From: DASXRU01 sp034665305 | GTDB taxonomy: Bacteria; Acidobacteriota; Blastocatellia; Pyrinomonadales; Pyrinomonadaceae | NCBI GenBank assembly: GCA_034665305.1 | Contig: JAXDFZ010000024.1 | Coordinates: 1-64,000, forward strand | Direction: 5' to 3' | Length of the DNA stretch: 64,000 nt | Shown: in pieces, positions 24,772-34,092 of the stretch | Layout: each line of letters starts with the position of its first letter | Numbering within the stretch: position 1 is the stretch's first letter | Notes under the pieces: generated by a model | Told to the model about the DNA's origin: nothing | Databases searched by the model: none | What the model saw: only the letters and a program-made list of their open reading frames with translations | Program-made: the position numbers and the translations under genes

Positions 24772-25452
24772 TTGAGTTTCACACCACCGCGTTCTGTTCC
24801 CACACCACAGGATTATCGCATTCCGCGCGAGCGGATGGTTGAACGTTTGCGCGATCATTACGGCATTCGCGATGCTTCAGTACTGGAGGCAATGCGAACT
24901 GTGCCGCGGCATTACTTTGTGCCGGAAGCCCTGCGCGGTCGCGCCTACGGCGATCACGCTTTGCCGATTAGCGCTAACCAGACGATCTCGCAGCCTTATA
25001 TCGTCGCTCGGATGACCGAATTGTTGGAGTTGGATCAGCACAGCCGAGTGTTGGAAATCGGAGCCGGCTCCGGATATCAAACGGCAGTGCTGGCGAAAAT
25101 CGCTGCGCAAGTCTATGCGATTGAGCGCATCGGTGATTTGGCGCGCGAGGCCCAACTGCGAATACGGGAGATTGGTATTCATAACGCGACGATTAAATGC
25201 TTCGACGGGACGATGGGGTGGAATGCGAATGCGCCCTATGATGCCATCCTGGTCGCGGCTGGTGGGCCGGTTGTGCCAGAGCCGCTGGTGGCCCAACTTA
25301 AGATTGGTGGGCGGCTGGTGGTGCCCGTGGGTAAAACTCGAGAAGCGCAAGTACTTATCCGCGTGATCAAGAACGAGACTGGATCTAGAACGGAAGAACA
25401 CGGCCCATGCGCCTTCGTGCCGCTAATCGGAGCACACGGCTGGACAGCATAA
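24772..25452 (+). CDS. pcm: Protein-L-isoaspartate O-methyltransferase
   Basis: This 226-residue SAM-dependent enzyme repairs isoaspartyl residues in damaged proteins. It contains the SAM-binding motif VLEIGAGSGYQTA near 92-104, preceded by DHALPISANQTISQPYIV, the PCMT signature. GGRLVVPVG follows toward the C-terminus. The TTG start at 24772 gives a 20-residue extension before RMVERL; an ATG at 24835 is possible. It is in an operon with surE and probably dedA. Confidence 0.93.
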   Translation: MSFTPPRSVPTPQDYRIPRERMVERLRDHYGIRDASVLEAMRTVPRHYFVPEALRGRAYGDHALPISANQTISQPYIVARMTELLELDQHSRVLEIGAGSGYQTAVLAKIAAQVYAIERIGDLAREAQLRIREIGIHNATIKCFDGTMGWNANAPYDAILVAAGGPVVPEPLVAQLKIGGRLVVPVGKTREAQVLIRVIKNETGSRTEEHGPCAFVPLIGAHGWTA

Positions 25453-25473
25453 GAAAACGGCGAGACACAAAGA

Positions 25474-26133
25474 ATGATCGGCAAAATCATCGAGATTCTA
25501 TCCATCTTCATCGTCGCGACGATCTCGGCGCTGGGTTACTTTGGGATAGTTCTCCTGATGGCGATTGAGTCCGCCTGCATCCCGTTGCCGTCGGAAATCA
25601 TCATGCCTTTCGCGGGTTACCTGGTTTTCACCGGGCAGATGAATATTTGGCTGGTGGGCGTGGCGGGAGCTACTGGCTGTGTTCTGGGATCAATGGTCGC
25701 CTACTGGGCGGGGATGTACGGCGGCCGGCCGTTGGTTGAAAAGTACGGGCGCTATGTGTTGGTTTCGCGCCACGATTTGGATATCGCCGATCGTTTGTTT
25801 GCCAGGTACGGTGAGGCGATTGTTTTCACCGCGCGTTTGCTGCCGGTGATTCGAACGTTCATAGCGTTTCCCGCCGGCATAGCTCGAATGAATATCCCGC
25901 GCTTCATCTTTTACACGTTTGCCGGTTCGCTGCCCTGGTGTATTGGCCTGGCCTTCATAGGTCAAAAGCTGGGCGAACAGTGGAACAAGGATGAAACCCT
26001 GAAGACCTGGTTTCACCGCTTCGATTTCCTGATTGGAATCATCATCGTGTTGGCAGCCGTCTGGTGGATTCGGCGGCACATTAAACATCTAAGGCAGGAT
26101 CGTGCAGAAGACGCCGAAAAGGCGAGAGTCTGA
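25474..26133 (+). CDS. DedA-family membrane protein
   Basis: The 219-residue polytopic protein contains the DedA pattern: FGIVLLMAIESACIPLPSEI near the N-terminus, then FTARLLPVIRTFIAFPAG with the conserved Arg residues. Five or six membrane segments are visible. DedA proteins are undecaprenyl-phosphate or phospholipid flippases of the VTT superfamily. It follows pcm by 21 bases. Confidence 0.9.
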   Translation: MIGKIIEILSIFIVATISALGYFGIVLLMAIESACIPLPSEIIMPFAGYLVFTGQMNIWLVGVAGATGCVLGSMVAYWAGMYGGRPLVEKYGRYVLVSRHDLDIADRLFARYGEAIVFTARLLPVIRTFIAFPAGIARMNIPRFIFYTFAGSLPWCIGLAFIGQKLGEQWNKDETLKTWFHRFDFLIGIIIVLAAVWWIRRHIKHLRQDRAEDAEKARV

Positions 26134-26204
26134 GAGACCCGGGTCAATGACATAGCCGTGACTTTGACAGTTACGTGCTACTCACCTATTATCGCTTCTC
26201 TTGT

Positions 26205-26281
<77 letters not shown>

Positions 26282-26605
26282 GTCCTTTCTAAAGTTCCCA
26301 ACCATTATTGAGTACGACCCTTTGCGCCCATTCGTGTGTTTTGCGGCTCAATTTGTCCTGCCGCACCTCACTAGGGAACTGGCCGGGGCAGTAGCCTGCG
26401 GGCGACAAAATCTCAAACGCCAAACAACTGTAATATCTCGGCTAATCTTCAGTTCAACACGTCTAAAGTTATTGTACTGACGCGACGGTTGGCGTGCTAA
26501 TATTTCCAATCGAACCTGGGTGAGTTTTCCGGGTGGCCCCTCCACCGATTAACCAACCTCATAGTGATCCTGAACGCTTTGTCTTCAACTGAGAGCGTGT
26601 ACGTT
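26282..26605. other. Intergenic region upstream of the DUF1800 gene
   Basis: About 320 bases without a convincing gene. GGGGCAGTAGCC at 26385-26396 matches the arm of the large palindrome at 36523-36615 and may be a decayed half-copy. No clear promoter was found. A GTG at 26564 could extend the following gene into this stretch. Confidence 0.4.
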
Positions 26606-28915
26606 ATGACTGAAAGTTTAATGACTCCCCAGCGGAATGTTCTGCGGCCGCGGTTCGCTTTTCTTTTGGCACTCATGATCGGCGGGTTCGCTTCGGCGAA
26701 GGCGGTCCAAAGCACTCCTGTTCTAATAAGCAACTCAACTTCGACGCGGGCAATTGCGCTGGAACTTACCACGCTGAGGCCTGAGCCAATGCCGCTCTCA
26801 GCCTCCGTTCCTTTTGGCACCGATTCGCGCACGCGCATCACGCTGTTTGCGATCAACCTGGACTTTCTGACTGGTGAAGGAGCGAGCGCTCTAACTGCCG
26901 ACGCCGAGGATGCCGCACATAATCGCTATGCGATGACCGTCGAGTATGTGGGCCAGGTCCCTCCCGATCTGAGTTATCCGGATGGCGCGATCACGAAGGA
27001 CTTCCGGGGCGTCTACATGATCGTGCTGCGCCTGAATGATGCAATGGGCGATGTGGGCGACGTCCTTATCCGTTTGAACCTGCACGGAGTTGGCAGCAAC
27101 CGCGTCCGACTTGGAATTGGACATGTTGGCGGTGGGCCGGCAGACGATCAGGGCGCCGTTCCGACGCCGGCGCCCGAGGTGCCGCCAGGTGTGGTGACAC
27201 CGCAGACCATCGCGCAGTATCAATCACAATTCTCAAATCCTGGACCAGCATCAGGCGCATACCCGGACGGCCTGCGATTCCTGGAGCAAGTCACGTTTGG
27301 GCCGACGGATGCGGATTTACAACACTTGCGCAATATCGGTATGCAGGCGTATCTAGCCGAGCAGTTCAATATGGCGCCGGTGTTTCCGAGCGTGCAATCC
27401 GACTATCCGTCTTTGCCGCTTTATCCCATCAATCAGCCGGTGCCCTGCGATGCCACCTGCGTGCGAGACAACTACACGCTGTATCCGATTCAGAAACAGT
27501 TTTTTACTAATGCGTTAACGCAGCCGGATCAACTGCGGCAGCGGATCGGGTTTGCTCTTCATCAACTCATCGTGGTTGGGGGTCGTGAACTCAATAACAA
27601 CGAGCCGAGCTGGTTTGTGCCTTACCTGCAGACAATAGATCGTAATTCGTTTGGCAACTTCCGCACGTTGCTTTACGAGGTCACGCTTAATCCGGGGATG
27701 GGCGAATACCTGAACATGAGAGGGAACTCAGTCGGAAGTCGCTCAAACCCGACGCCGAATGAGAACTACGCCCGCGAGATTATGCAGCTCTTCTCCATCG
27801 GTGTGGACACTTTGAATCAGGATGGAACTCCGGTTCTGGATGCGCAGGGCAATCGCATTCCGAGCTACGATCAGGCAACGATTGCCAATCTGGCACGGGT
27901 GTTTACGGGATGGGATCTGGCTGCCAACAAGACGACGAACATAAACGGCGTCGACACGGCAGTGACGAACTATCTCGACCCGATGCCGTTGAACGGTAAC
28001 AGCAACCGTTACGATATCGCCCAGAAGACTCTGCTGACAGATATTAACCATGCAACGCCCTTAGTGCTGCCGGCGTGTACGAATTGCACTGGTGGGAACG
28101 CAGCCACGAACCTCGCGAACTCACAAGCCTACAAAGCCAATGAACTAAACCTGGCGATTGACAACCTCTTCAATCATCCAAACGCGGGACCTTACATCTG
28201 CGGTCAGTTAATTCATCAACTGGTCACCAGCAACCCGACGCCTCCTTATGTCGGTCGCTGCGCGGCGGCCTTTGCGAATAACGGATCCGGCGTGCGCGGC
28301 GACATGAAGGCGGTCATCACGGCCATCCTTTTGGATCCCGAGGCCCGCGGTGATGTGAAGAATGATCCGAACTACGGACATCTGCGGGAGCCGGTGTTGT
28401 TCATGACGGACCTGCTCCGGACTTTCAGTGCGACCAGTGATGGTGTCCTGGCCAGCACTCCTACCAACTACCTCAGCGATCTGGGCCAGGTTCTCTTTAA
28501 CCCGCCGACGGTCTTCAGTTACTACCCGGCGGATTACGGATTGCCCGGTACCAACCTGTTCGCACCGGAGTTTGGGCTGCTCGACACCTCGACGACTTAT
28601 AAACGCGCAAACTTTGTGAACACGCTTTTCCTGGCGAACAACGGCAACGGGATTCCGATTAGCAATCCCAACCGGCCGGCCGGCACGCAGGTAAACTATT
28701 CAGCCTATCAGGCGCTGGCGACTACTCCGCAGCAGCTGGTTGACGCGCTCAACACGCGCATGATGCACGGAACTATGTCTGCGTCGATGAATGCAAATAT
28801 CGTTGCGGCAATAACAGCGGTAACTAATGCCAACGCTACGACGCAAGCCCAGCAGCGCACGCAAACAGCGATCTACTTAGTCGCGACCTCATCGCAATAT
28901 CAGGTGGAGAGGTAG
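26606..28915 (+). CDS. DUF1800 family secreted protein
   Basis: The 769-residue precursor has a signal peptide (about 15-35) and a roughly 160-residue N-terminal beta-rich domain. A Pro-rich linker leads to a DUF1800 domain, recognised by FLEQVTFGPTDADLQHLRNI and ENYAREIMQLFSIG. Its biochemical role is unknown. DUF1800 genes nearly always lie next to DUF1501 genes, as here, five bases apart. A GTG at 26564 would add 14 residues; the ATG at 26606 fits the signal peptide better. Confidence 0.85.
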   Translation: MTESLMTPQRNVLRPRFAFLLALMIGGFASAKAVQSTPVLISNSTSTRAIALELTTLRPEPMPLSASVPFGTDSRTRITLFAINLDFLTGEGASALTADAEDAAHNRYAMTVEYVGQVPPDLSYPDGAITKDFRGVYMIVLRLNDAMGDVGDVLIRLNLHGVGSNRVRLGIGHVGGGPADDQGAVPTPAPEVPPGVVTPQTIAQYQSQFSNPGPASGAYPDGLRFLEQVTFGPTDADLQHLRNIGMQAYLAEQFNMAPVFPSVQSDYPSLPLYPINQPVPCDATCVRDNYTLYPIQKQFFTNALTQPDQLRQRIGFALHQLIVVGGRELNNNEPSWFVPYLQTIDRNSFGNFRTLLYEVTLNPGMGEYLNMRGNSVGSRSNPTPNENYAREIMQLFSIGVDTLNQDGTPVLDAQGNRIPSYDQATIANLARVFTGWDLAANKTTNINGVDTAVTNYLDPMPLNGNSNRYDIAQKTLLTDINHATPLVLPACTNCTGGNAATNLANSQAYKANELNLAIDNLFNHPNAGPYICGQLIHQLVTSNPTPPYVGRCAAAFANNGSGVRGDMKAVITAILLDPEARGDVKNDPNYGHLREPVLFMTDLLRTFSATSDGVLASTPTNYLSDLGQVLFNPPTVFSYYPADYGLPGTNLFAPEFGLLDTSTTYKRANFVNTLFLANNGNGIPISNPNRPAGTQVNYSAYQALATTPQQLVDALNTRMMHGTMSASMNANIVAAITAVTNANATTQAQQRTQTAIYLVATSSQYQVER

Positions 28916-28920
28916 AAGAA

Positions 28921-30468
28921 ATGAACGAACAGCGAAGAAACTTTCTGAAAACCTCAGTCTGTGGGCTAACCGGAGCGGCGCTGGCGGCCAGCATGGACCG
29001 GTTCCACCTCGTGAATGCGATGGTCCAACAGCAGCAACCCGATGTCGCCTCAGACTACAAGGCCCTGGTCTGTATTTTCCTGAGCGGCGGGTCGGACTGC
29101 AATAACATGGTCATCCCTTACGACGACTACACCGTCACGGGCGGCGGAATCACGAATGGATACGACAACGTTCGAACCGGATCGGGCCTTGCAGTTCCCA
29201 AGTCGGCACTCGCCAATACGAAGATCACACCCAGTAACACGAGTGGCGTTTCCTATGCATTCCATCCGAACCTTTCACCTGAATTTGGCCAGGTCGCGGG
29301 ACAGGCTAAAGGCTTCATGGATGTCTGGACCGCCGGCAAACTCGCCGTGCTTTGTAATGTAGGATCGCTGGTTCAGCCGATTACCCGAGCACAGTATGGG
29401 TCGAACATAGGCCGTCCTTATCAACTCTTTTCCCATTCGGATCAGGTGACCCAGCAGCAAACCTGCGTTGCCAACACGGTGGGCCAAACCGGATGGGGTG
29501 GGCGAGTCGCTGATAAAACGAATTCGCTAAACGGGTCGGTGGCGTTACCGATGAATATTTCGCTGGCCGGGACCAGCCTGTTTTCTACCGGTATTAACTC
29601 CCGTCAACTCGCGATCGCGCCGGCGCCCACTACCCTCGCGAACCTTCTGGTTTTGAACTGGAATGGACCATCCGCAGCCAATCCAAATACTACCAATCCG
29701 TTGAGTAGCTACCGCACGCTGTTGGGATTCGATCAGGGTTCAACGCTCATCAAGGGCGCAAGCGATACCACCGCGCAAGCGCTGACCGCCGATGCGGCCC
29801 TCAACCAGTCAGAGCCGACAATCCCAACTGTCTTTCCCAATACTTCGCTGGGGAATCAACTGAAGCAAATCGCTAAGCTCATCAAAATAAAGGATGCTGC
29901 CGGGATCACGATGAAGCGTCAGATCTTCTTTTGTGTGCTCGGTGGTTTTGATACCCATACGAATGAGACTGGCAGCGATCCCACGAATGTGGGCGCCGGC
30001 GGAACCGCGTCGGGCGTGCAGGGTGCGCTAATGGCGCAACTCAGCCAGGCGATGCGCGCGTTTTATGACGAGATGGTGGTCCAGGGACTCAGCAATAACG
30101 TCACTACCTTCACGCTTTCGGATTTTGGTCGAACGCTGCAACCTTCGGGGTCAGGTTCTGCGTCTGTCGGCACCGATCACGCGTGGGGAAGTCACGCTTT
30201 CATCATGGGTGGAGCGGTACAGGGCGGCAGCTTCTATGGTTCCCGCCGGCCGGACAACAGCGGACTGCCATACGGCTATCCTTCGTTGCAGCTCGGTGGA
30301 CCGGACGACACGACCAGTAACCGGGGTCAATGGATACCGACAACGGCGATTGATCAATACGCGGCGACGCTGGCAACCTGGTATGGGTTGGCGCCGGCTG
30401 ACGTCGCGTCAGTCTTTCCCAATCTCTCAAAGTTTGCGCTCGCCAATCTTGGTTTCATGGCGCCCTAG
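28921..30468 (+). CDS. DUF1501 family protein with Tat signal
   Basis: The 515-residue protein starts with a twin-arginine signal, QRRNFLKT, followed by a hydrophobic stretch, so it is exported folded through Tat. The mature part fits DUF1501, a sulfatase/alkaline-phosphatase-like fold: LVCIFLSGGSDCNNMVIPYD near the start, CVLGGFDTHTNE and TLSDFGRTL later, GTDHAWGSHAF near the end. It is co-transcribed with the DUF1800 gene. The pair is widespread in Planctomycetes, Acidobacteria and Proteobacteria with unknown function. Confidence 0.88.
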   Translation: MNEQRRNFLKTSVCGLTGAALAASMDRFHLVNAMVQQQQPDVASDYKALVCIFLSGGSDCNNMVIPYDDYTVTGGGITNGYDNVRTGSGLAVPKSALANTKITPSNTSGVSYAFHPNLSPEFGQVAGQAKGFMDVWTAGKLAVLCNVGSLVQPITRAQYGSNIGRPYQLFSHSDQVTQQQTCVANTVGQTGWGGRVADKTNSLNGSVALPMNISLAGTSLFSTGINSRQLAIAPAPTTLANLLVLNWNGPSAANPNTTNPLSSYRTLLGFDQGSTLIKGASDTTAQALTADAALNQSEPTIPTVFPNTSLGNQLKQIAKLIKIKDAAGITMKRQIFFCVLGGFDTHTNETGSDPTNVGAGGTASGVQGALMAQLSQAMRAFYDEMVVQGLSNNVTTFTLSDFGRTLQPSGSGSASVGTDHAWGSHAFIMGGAVQGGSFYGSRRPDNSGLPYGYPSLQLGGPDDTTSNRGQWIPTTAIDQYAATLATWYGLAPADVASVFPNLSKFALANLGFMAP

Positions 30469-30617
30469 CTAACGCGGAATGATTTCGGCAGGCCAAGCCC
30501 AGCGCAGTTGAGCGAGTCAAAAACTGTCTCAACTCCGGTGGGCTTCTTGCTGGCTCCCGACATTCGTTTGATTGATCCATAATGCTCCTGGATTAAAACC
30601 TGTTTGGTGCGGAACTC

Positions 30618-33600
30618 TTGATTAGACAAGACGCTACGAAATCTCAATTGAAGTTCGAGCTGTCCTTTGCTCGCGTCTGGATACTTGTTGCAGGCTTGTT
30701 GACGGCGGCGGGCTCTTTGATTGTGGCCGGGGCGTGGCGCTCTTCGGTACCCCATTCTCTTCCTGCCGCAGCCTCAGCCAGCCGCACAGCGACCCAGGGA
30801 AGTGTTTCAAGCCCTCCGGTTATCTCCCAGACCGCTTTGAATGCAACTCTAATCAATCTGCCTCTGGGCTTCGAATCAGGCGTGAATGAAAACGAGTTTT
30901 TTACGCGAGGCCAGGGTTACGATCTGCGTCTGCAAGCCACAAGCTTGGTACTCGCAAGCTCAGACGCATCGGTTCCGTCAACGGTTTCGCTGAGAGTCTT
31001 ACACGGTAACGCGCAGGCGAAGGGGACCGCAGTCGATCAGCTTCCCGGCAAGACCAATTATTTGATTGGAAATGATCGCAAGCGTTGGCGCACGAATGTT
31101 GGGAGATTCGCGAGAGTTGTGTACCACGAAGTGTATCCCGGGGTTGATCTGATTTACTACGGTAACCAACAACAGCTCGAGTATGACTTTATCGTCGCGC
31201 CCGGCAAAAATTCGGGCGTTATTCACTTAGGCCTTTCAGAGAAAGCTGATGTACGAGTTTCTAATTCAGGGGATTTGATCGCGCAAACATCCTTTGGCGA
31301 ATTGCGCCAGCCCAAGCCGGTCGCTTATCAGGAGATTGAAGGTAAGCGAGAAGAGGTCGCTGTCCGTTATGTGCTCTACAACCCGCGCGAGTTTGGCTTC
31401 GCGGTCGCGCCCTATGATCACAGCCGGCCGCTGATAATTGACCCGACGCTGGTCTACTCCACTTACCTGGGCGGATCGGGTGATGACTCCGGCAGTAGCA
31501 TCGCTGCCGATGTTTACAACAACATCTACATAACCGGCACCACGAGCTCGACCACTTTCCCTACGAAGGGGCCTTTCGCTTCTACTAATTCGGGGTTGAG
31601 TGACATGTTTGTCACCAAAATTGATGCGGGCGGGACACTGGTTTACTCGACCTACATCGGCGGCGCGGGACTCGATCGGGCTGACGGAATTGCGGTCGAT
31701 GAGTTCCTCGACGCATTTGTGGTGGGCCGCGTCGATCCAAACTCAAGTAACTTTCCAACTACGACGGGCGCCTTCGCGCCGACTTACCGGGGCGGCGATT
31801 TCGACGCCGTGGTTTTCAAGTTGAACTCCGCCGGCAATGACTTTCTCTACTCCACTTTCCTGGGCGGTGAAGAAAACGATTCAGCCGTAGGCGTCGCGGT
31901 AGATGACAACGGCAACGCATATGTCACCGGAGGCACGCGCTCAACTGGATTTCCGACGACGGGAACGGCGTATCAGCCCACCAAGAGCGGCGACACGGAT
32001 GGTTTTCTGGTGAAGCTTGATTGGCCCGGCGCGACGCTCTTGTATGCCACGTTTCTCGGCGGCGGCGGCACCGATCGCATCAGCGGTGTTGCGACCGATG
32101 ATGACGGTAATGCTTATCTTGACGGATACACGGCGTCGTCGGATTTTCCCACGCAGAATGCATTTCAGAACGTCTTTGGTGGCGGTTTCGATGCCTTTCT
32201 CGCGAAGATCGATACGAAACTAAGCGGCCCTAATTCTCTTGAGCTTTGCAGCTATCTGGGCGGCGCCGGCGATGATAAAGCTTACGGCATCGCGGCGACT
32301 CGAAGTTCCAATTTCAGCTTTTACCTTGTGGGCCAAACTTCTTCCAGCAACTTTCCCGTGTTGAATGCGGCCCAACCGGTTAGCGGTGGAAACTTCGACG
32401 CGTTCGTGGCGAAGATCAGTCCGACCGGCGTTAAGGAATACGCTAGCTATCTGGGCGGAAGCAGCGACGACCGCGGCACCGGGATAACTTTCAATGGTCT
32501 GGGCGAGGTTTATCTGACCGGATTTACTTCGTCAGTCAATTTCCCTGCCATCAACGCTATTCAGCCGGCGAGCGGCGGCGGAACCGATGCCTTCGTAGCG
32601 AAACTGAATGCAAGCGGTAGTTCATTGCTCTATTCCACCTATCTCGGCGGGGGTGGTTTGGAAAACTCGATGAGCACCGCGACCGCTACGAACCCGATAA
32701 CGCGGGACGGCTATGGCAACGTTTACCTTACCGGTTATACGACCTCTACAAGTTTTCCGACGTTTGCTCCGCTGCAGGCGGCTAACGCCGGAGGGCAGGA
32801 CGTCTTCGTTGCGAAGATTTGGGATGTCGCGGCAGCGAGCTTGCAGTTTAGCGCCAGCAACTTCAGTGCTAACGAGGGCGATGGCTCCGTCAAAATCACC
32901 GTCACGCGAACGGCCAACACGGATGGCATTATCGACGTGGACTATGCGACCGCTAATGGCTCAGCCTCTGAACGGACTGACTATGTCGCAACTGTGGGAA
33001 CGTTGCACTTTGCTGCGGGCGAGAGTTCGAAGAAGTTCACCATTCTGTTGAGAGATGACGTCTATGTGGAAGGGAGCGAAACCGTTAATCTGACGTTGCA
33101 ATCCCCCCGAGGCGGCGGCGCGCTCCTCGGCAGTGTCGGCGCGGCAACTTTGACGATAGGCGATAACGACACCGCAGCGCCAAGCTCGAATCCGCTCGAC
33201 GTGCCGGCGTTTTTTGTCAGACAACATTACCTCGATTTCCTGAATCGCGAACCTGATCCCGATGGACTGGCGTATTGGACCAACGAGATTGCTAAGTGCG
33301 GTAGCGATACGATCTGTGTCAACAATCGTCGCATCGACGTCTCGGCAGCGTTTTTTGCCTCTGACGAATTCCAGCTAAGCGGAGCGTTTATTTACCGATT
33401 TTATCGGGCAGCGTTTGGCCGACCGCCCACCTATGCTGAATTTACGGCAGCTCGCAGCAAAGTTATCAGTAGGCCGAACGTGGTGGATGGCATAAGCGTT
33501 TTCTTGTTGGATTTTATGGCCCGACCGGAATTCACGAACAAATACCCGCCGGATCTGGTCGGCCTGTTCATAAAGGCTTTTCTACTGGCGGTTAAGGAGA

Positions 33601-33956
33601 ATACCGGGGTTGATCTTTCTGCGGCAGAGTCTCATCTCAATTCTGAATGGTTCCATTGCGTCACAACCGTAGCATGGCTGGACTTTTGCAGGGCGCGCGT
33701 TGTGGAAGAGGTAATTCGTTACAACGTTCTGGTGCAGGCCCTCCACAACGAAACTTTCGTTACGATGGAATACTTTGGGTACCTCAAGCGAGATCCCGAT
33801 CCGGATGGTTATGCTTTTTGGCTGAACGTCCTGAACAGTCGCGAGCCGAACAACTATCGCGGCATGGTTTGCTCATTCATCACTTCGGCGGAATATCAGC
33901 AGCGATTCAGCCCGGTTGTAACTCGGACAAACGCTGAATGCAGCGGCGTGCATTAA
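30618..33956 (+). CDS. Large exported SBBP-repeat, Calx-beta and DUF4214 protein
   Basis: The 1112-residue protein has a TTG start and a hydrophobic export segment (about 17-40). An N-terminal beta domain follows to about 275, then eight or nine beta-propeller (SBBP) repeats of about 55 residues to roughly 730, of the form YSTYLGGSGDD...ITGTTSS..FPT. A Calx-beta domain follows (about 740-845), then two DUF4214 modules, each with a version of YLxFLxRxPDPDGLAYW. SBBP proteins are outer-surface proteins of unknown role; DUF4214 occurs in surface and S-layer-like proteins. Adhesion is a guess. It stands 149 bases after the DUF1501 gene. Confidence 0.85.
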   Translation: MIRQDATKSQLKFELSFARVWILVAGLLTAAGSLIVAGAWRSSVPHSLPAAASASRTATQGSVSSPPVISQTALNATLINLPLGFESGVNENEFFTRGQGYDLRLQATSLVLASSDASVPSTVSLRVLHGNAQAKGTAVDQLPGKTNYLIGNDRKRWRTNVGRFARVVYHEVYPGVDLIYYGNQQQLEYDFIVAPGKNSGVIHLGLSEKADVRVSNSGDLIAQTSFGELRQPKPVAYQEIEGKREEVAVRYVLYNPREFGFAVAPYDHSRPLIIDPTLVYSTYLGGSGDDSGSSIAADVYNNIYITGTTSSTTFPTKGPFASTNSGLSDMFVTKIDAGGTLVYSTYIGGAGLDRADGIAVDEFLDAFVVGRVDPNSSNFPTTTGAFAPTYRGGDFDAVVFKLNSAGNDFLYSTFLGGEENDSAVGVAVDDNGNAYVTGGTRSTGFPTTGTAYQPTKSGDTDGFLVKLDWPGATLLYATFLGGGGTDRISGVATDDDGNAYLDGYTASSDFPTQNAFQNVFGGGFDAFLAKIDTKLSGPNSLELCSYLGGAGDDKAYGIAATRSSNFSFYLVGQTSSSNFPVLNAAQPVSGGNFDAFVAKISPTGVKEYASYLGGSSDDRGTGITFNGLGEVYLTGFTSSVNFPAINAIQPASGGGTDAFVAKLNASGSSLLYSTYLGGGGLENSMSTATATNPITRDGYGNVYLTGYTTSTSFPTFAPLQAANAGGQDVFVAKIWDVAAASLQFSASNFSANEGDGSVKITVTRTANTDGIIDVDYATANGSASERTDYVATVGTLHFAAGESSKKFTILLRDDVYVEGSETVNLTLQSPRGGGALLGSVGAATLTIGDNDTAAPSSNPLDVPAFFVRQHYLDFLNREPDPDGLAYWTNEIAKCGSDTICVNNRRIDVSAAFFASDEFQLSGAFIYRFYRAAFGRPPTYAEFTAARSKVISRPNVVDGISVFLLDFMARPEFTNKYPPDLVGLFIKAFLLAVKENTGVDLSAAESHLNSEWFHCVTTVAWLDFCRARVVEEVIRYNVLVQALHNETFVTMEYFGYLKRDPDPDGYAFWLNVLNSREPNNYRGMVCSFITSAEYQQRFSPVVTRTNAECSGVH

Positions 33957-34092
33957 CGCGGGACGGCATTCGGGGCTAAGCGGCAAGCTAACTTGAACTC
34001 CAGACACCTGTCACGCGCGTAGAGTTTGCTATCCCTACAGGTTTATAGAGTTCAAACTTCAGTTTGCCCGCGCGGGAAAACCAAGAAGCGTT

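Noticed and set aside
27893..27908. TGGCACG-N4-TTTA inside the DUF1800 gene
   Set aside because: The -12 element is poor and the site is within a long coding sequence with no gene start downstream nearby.
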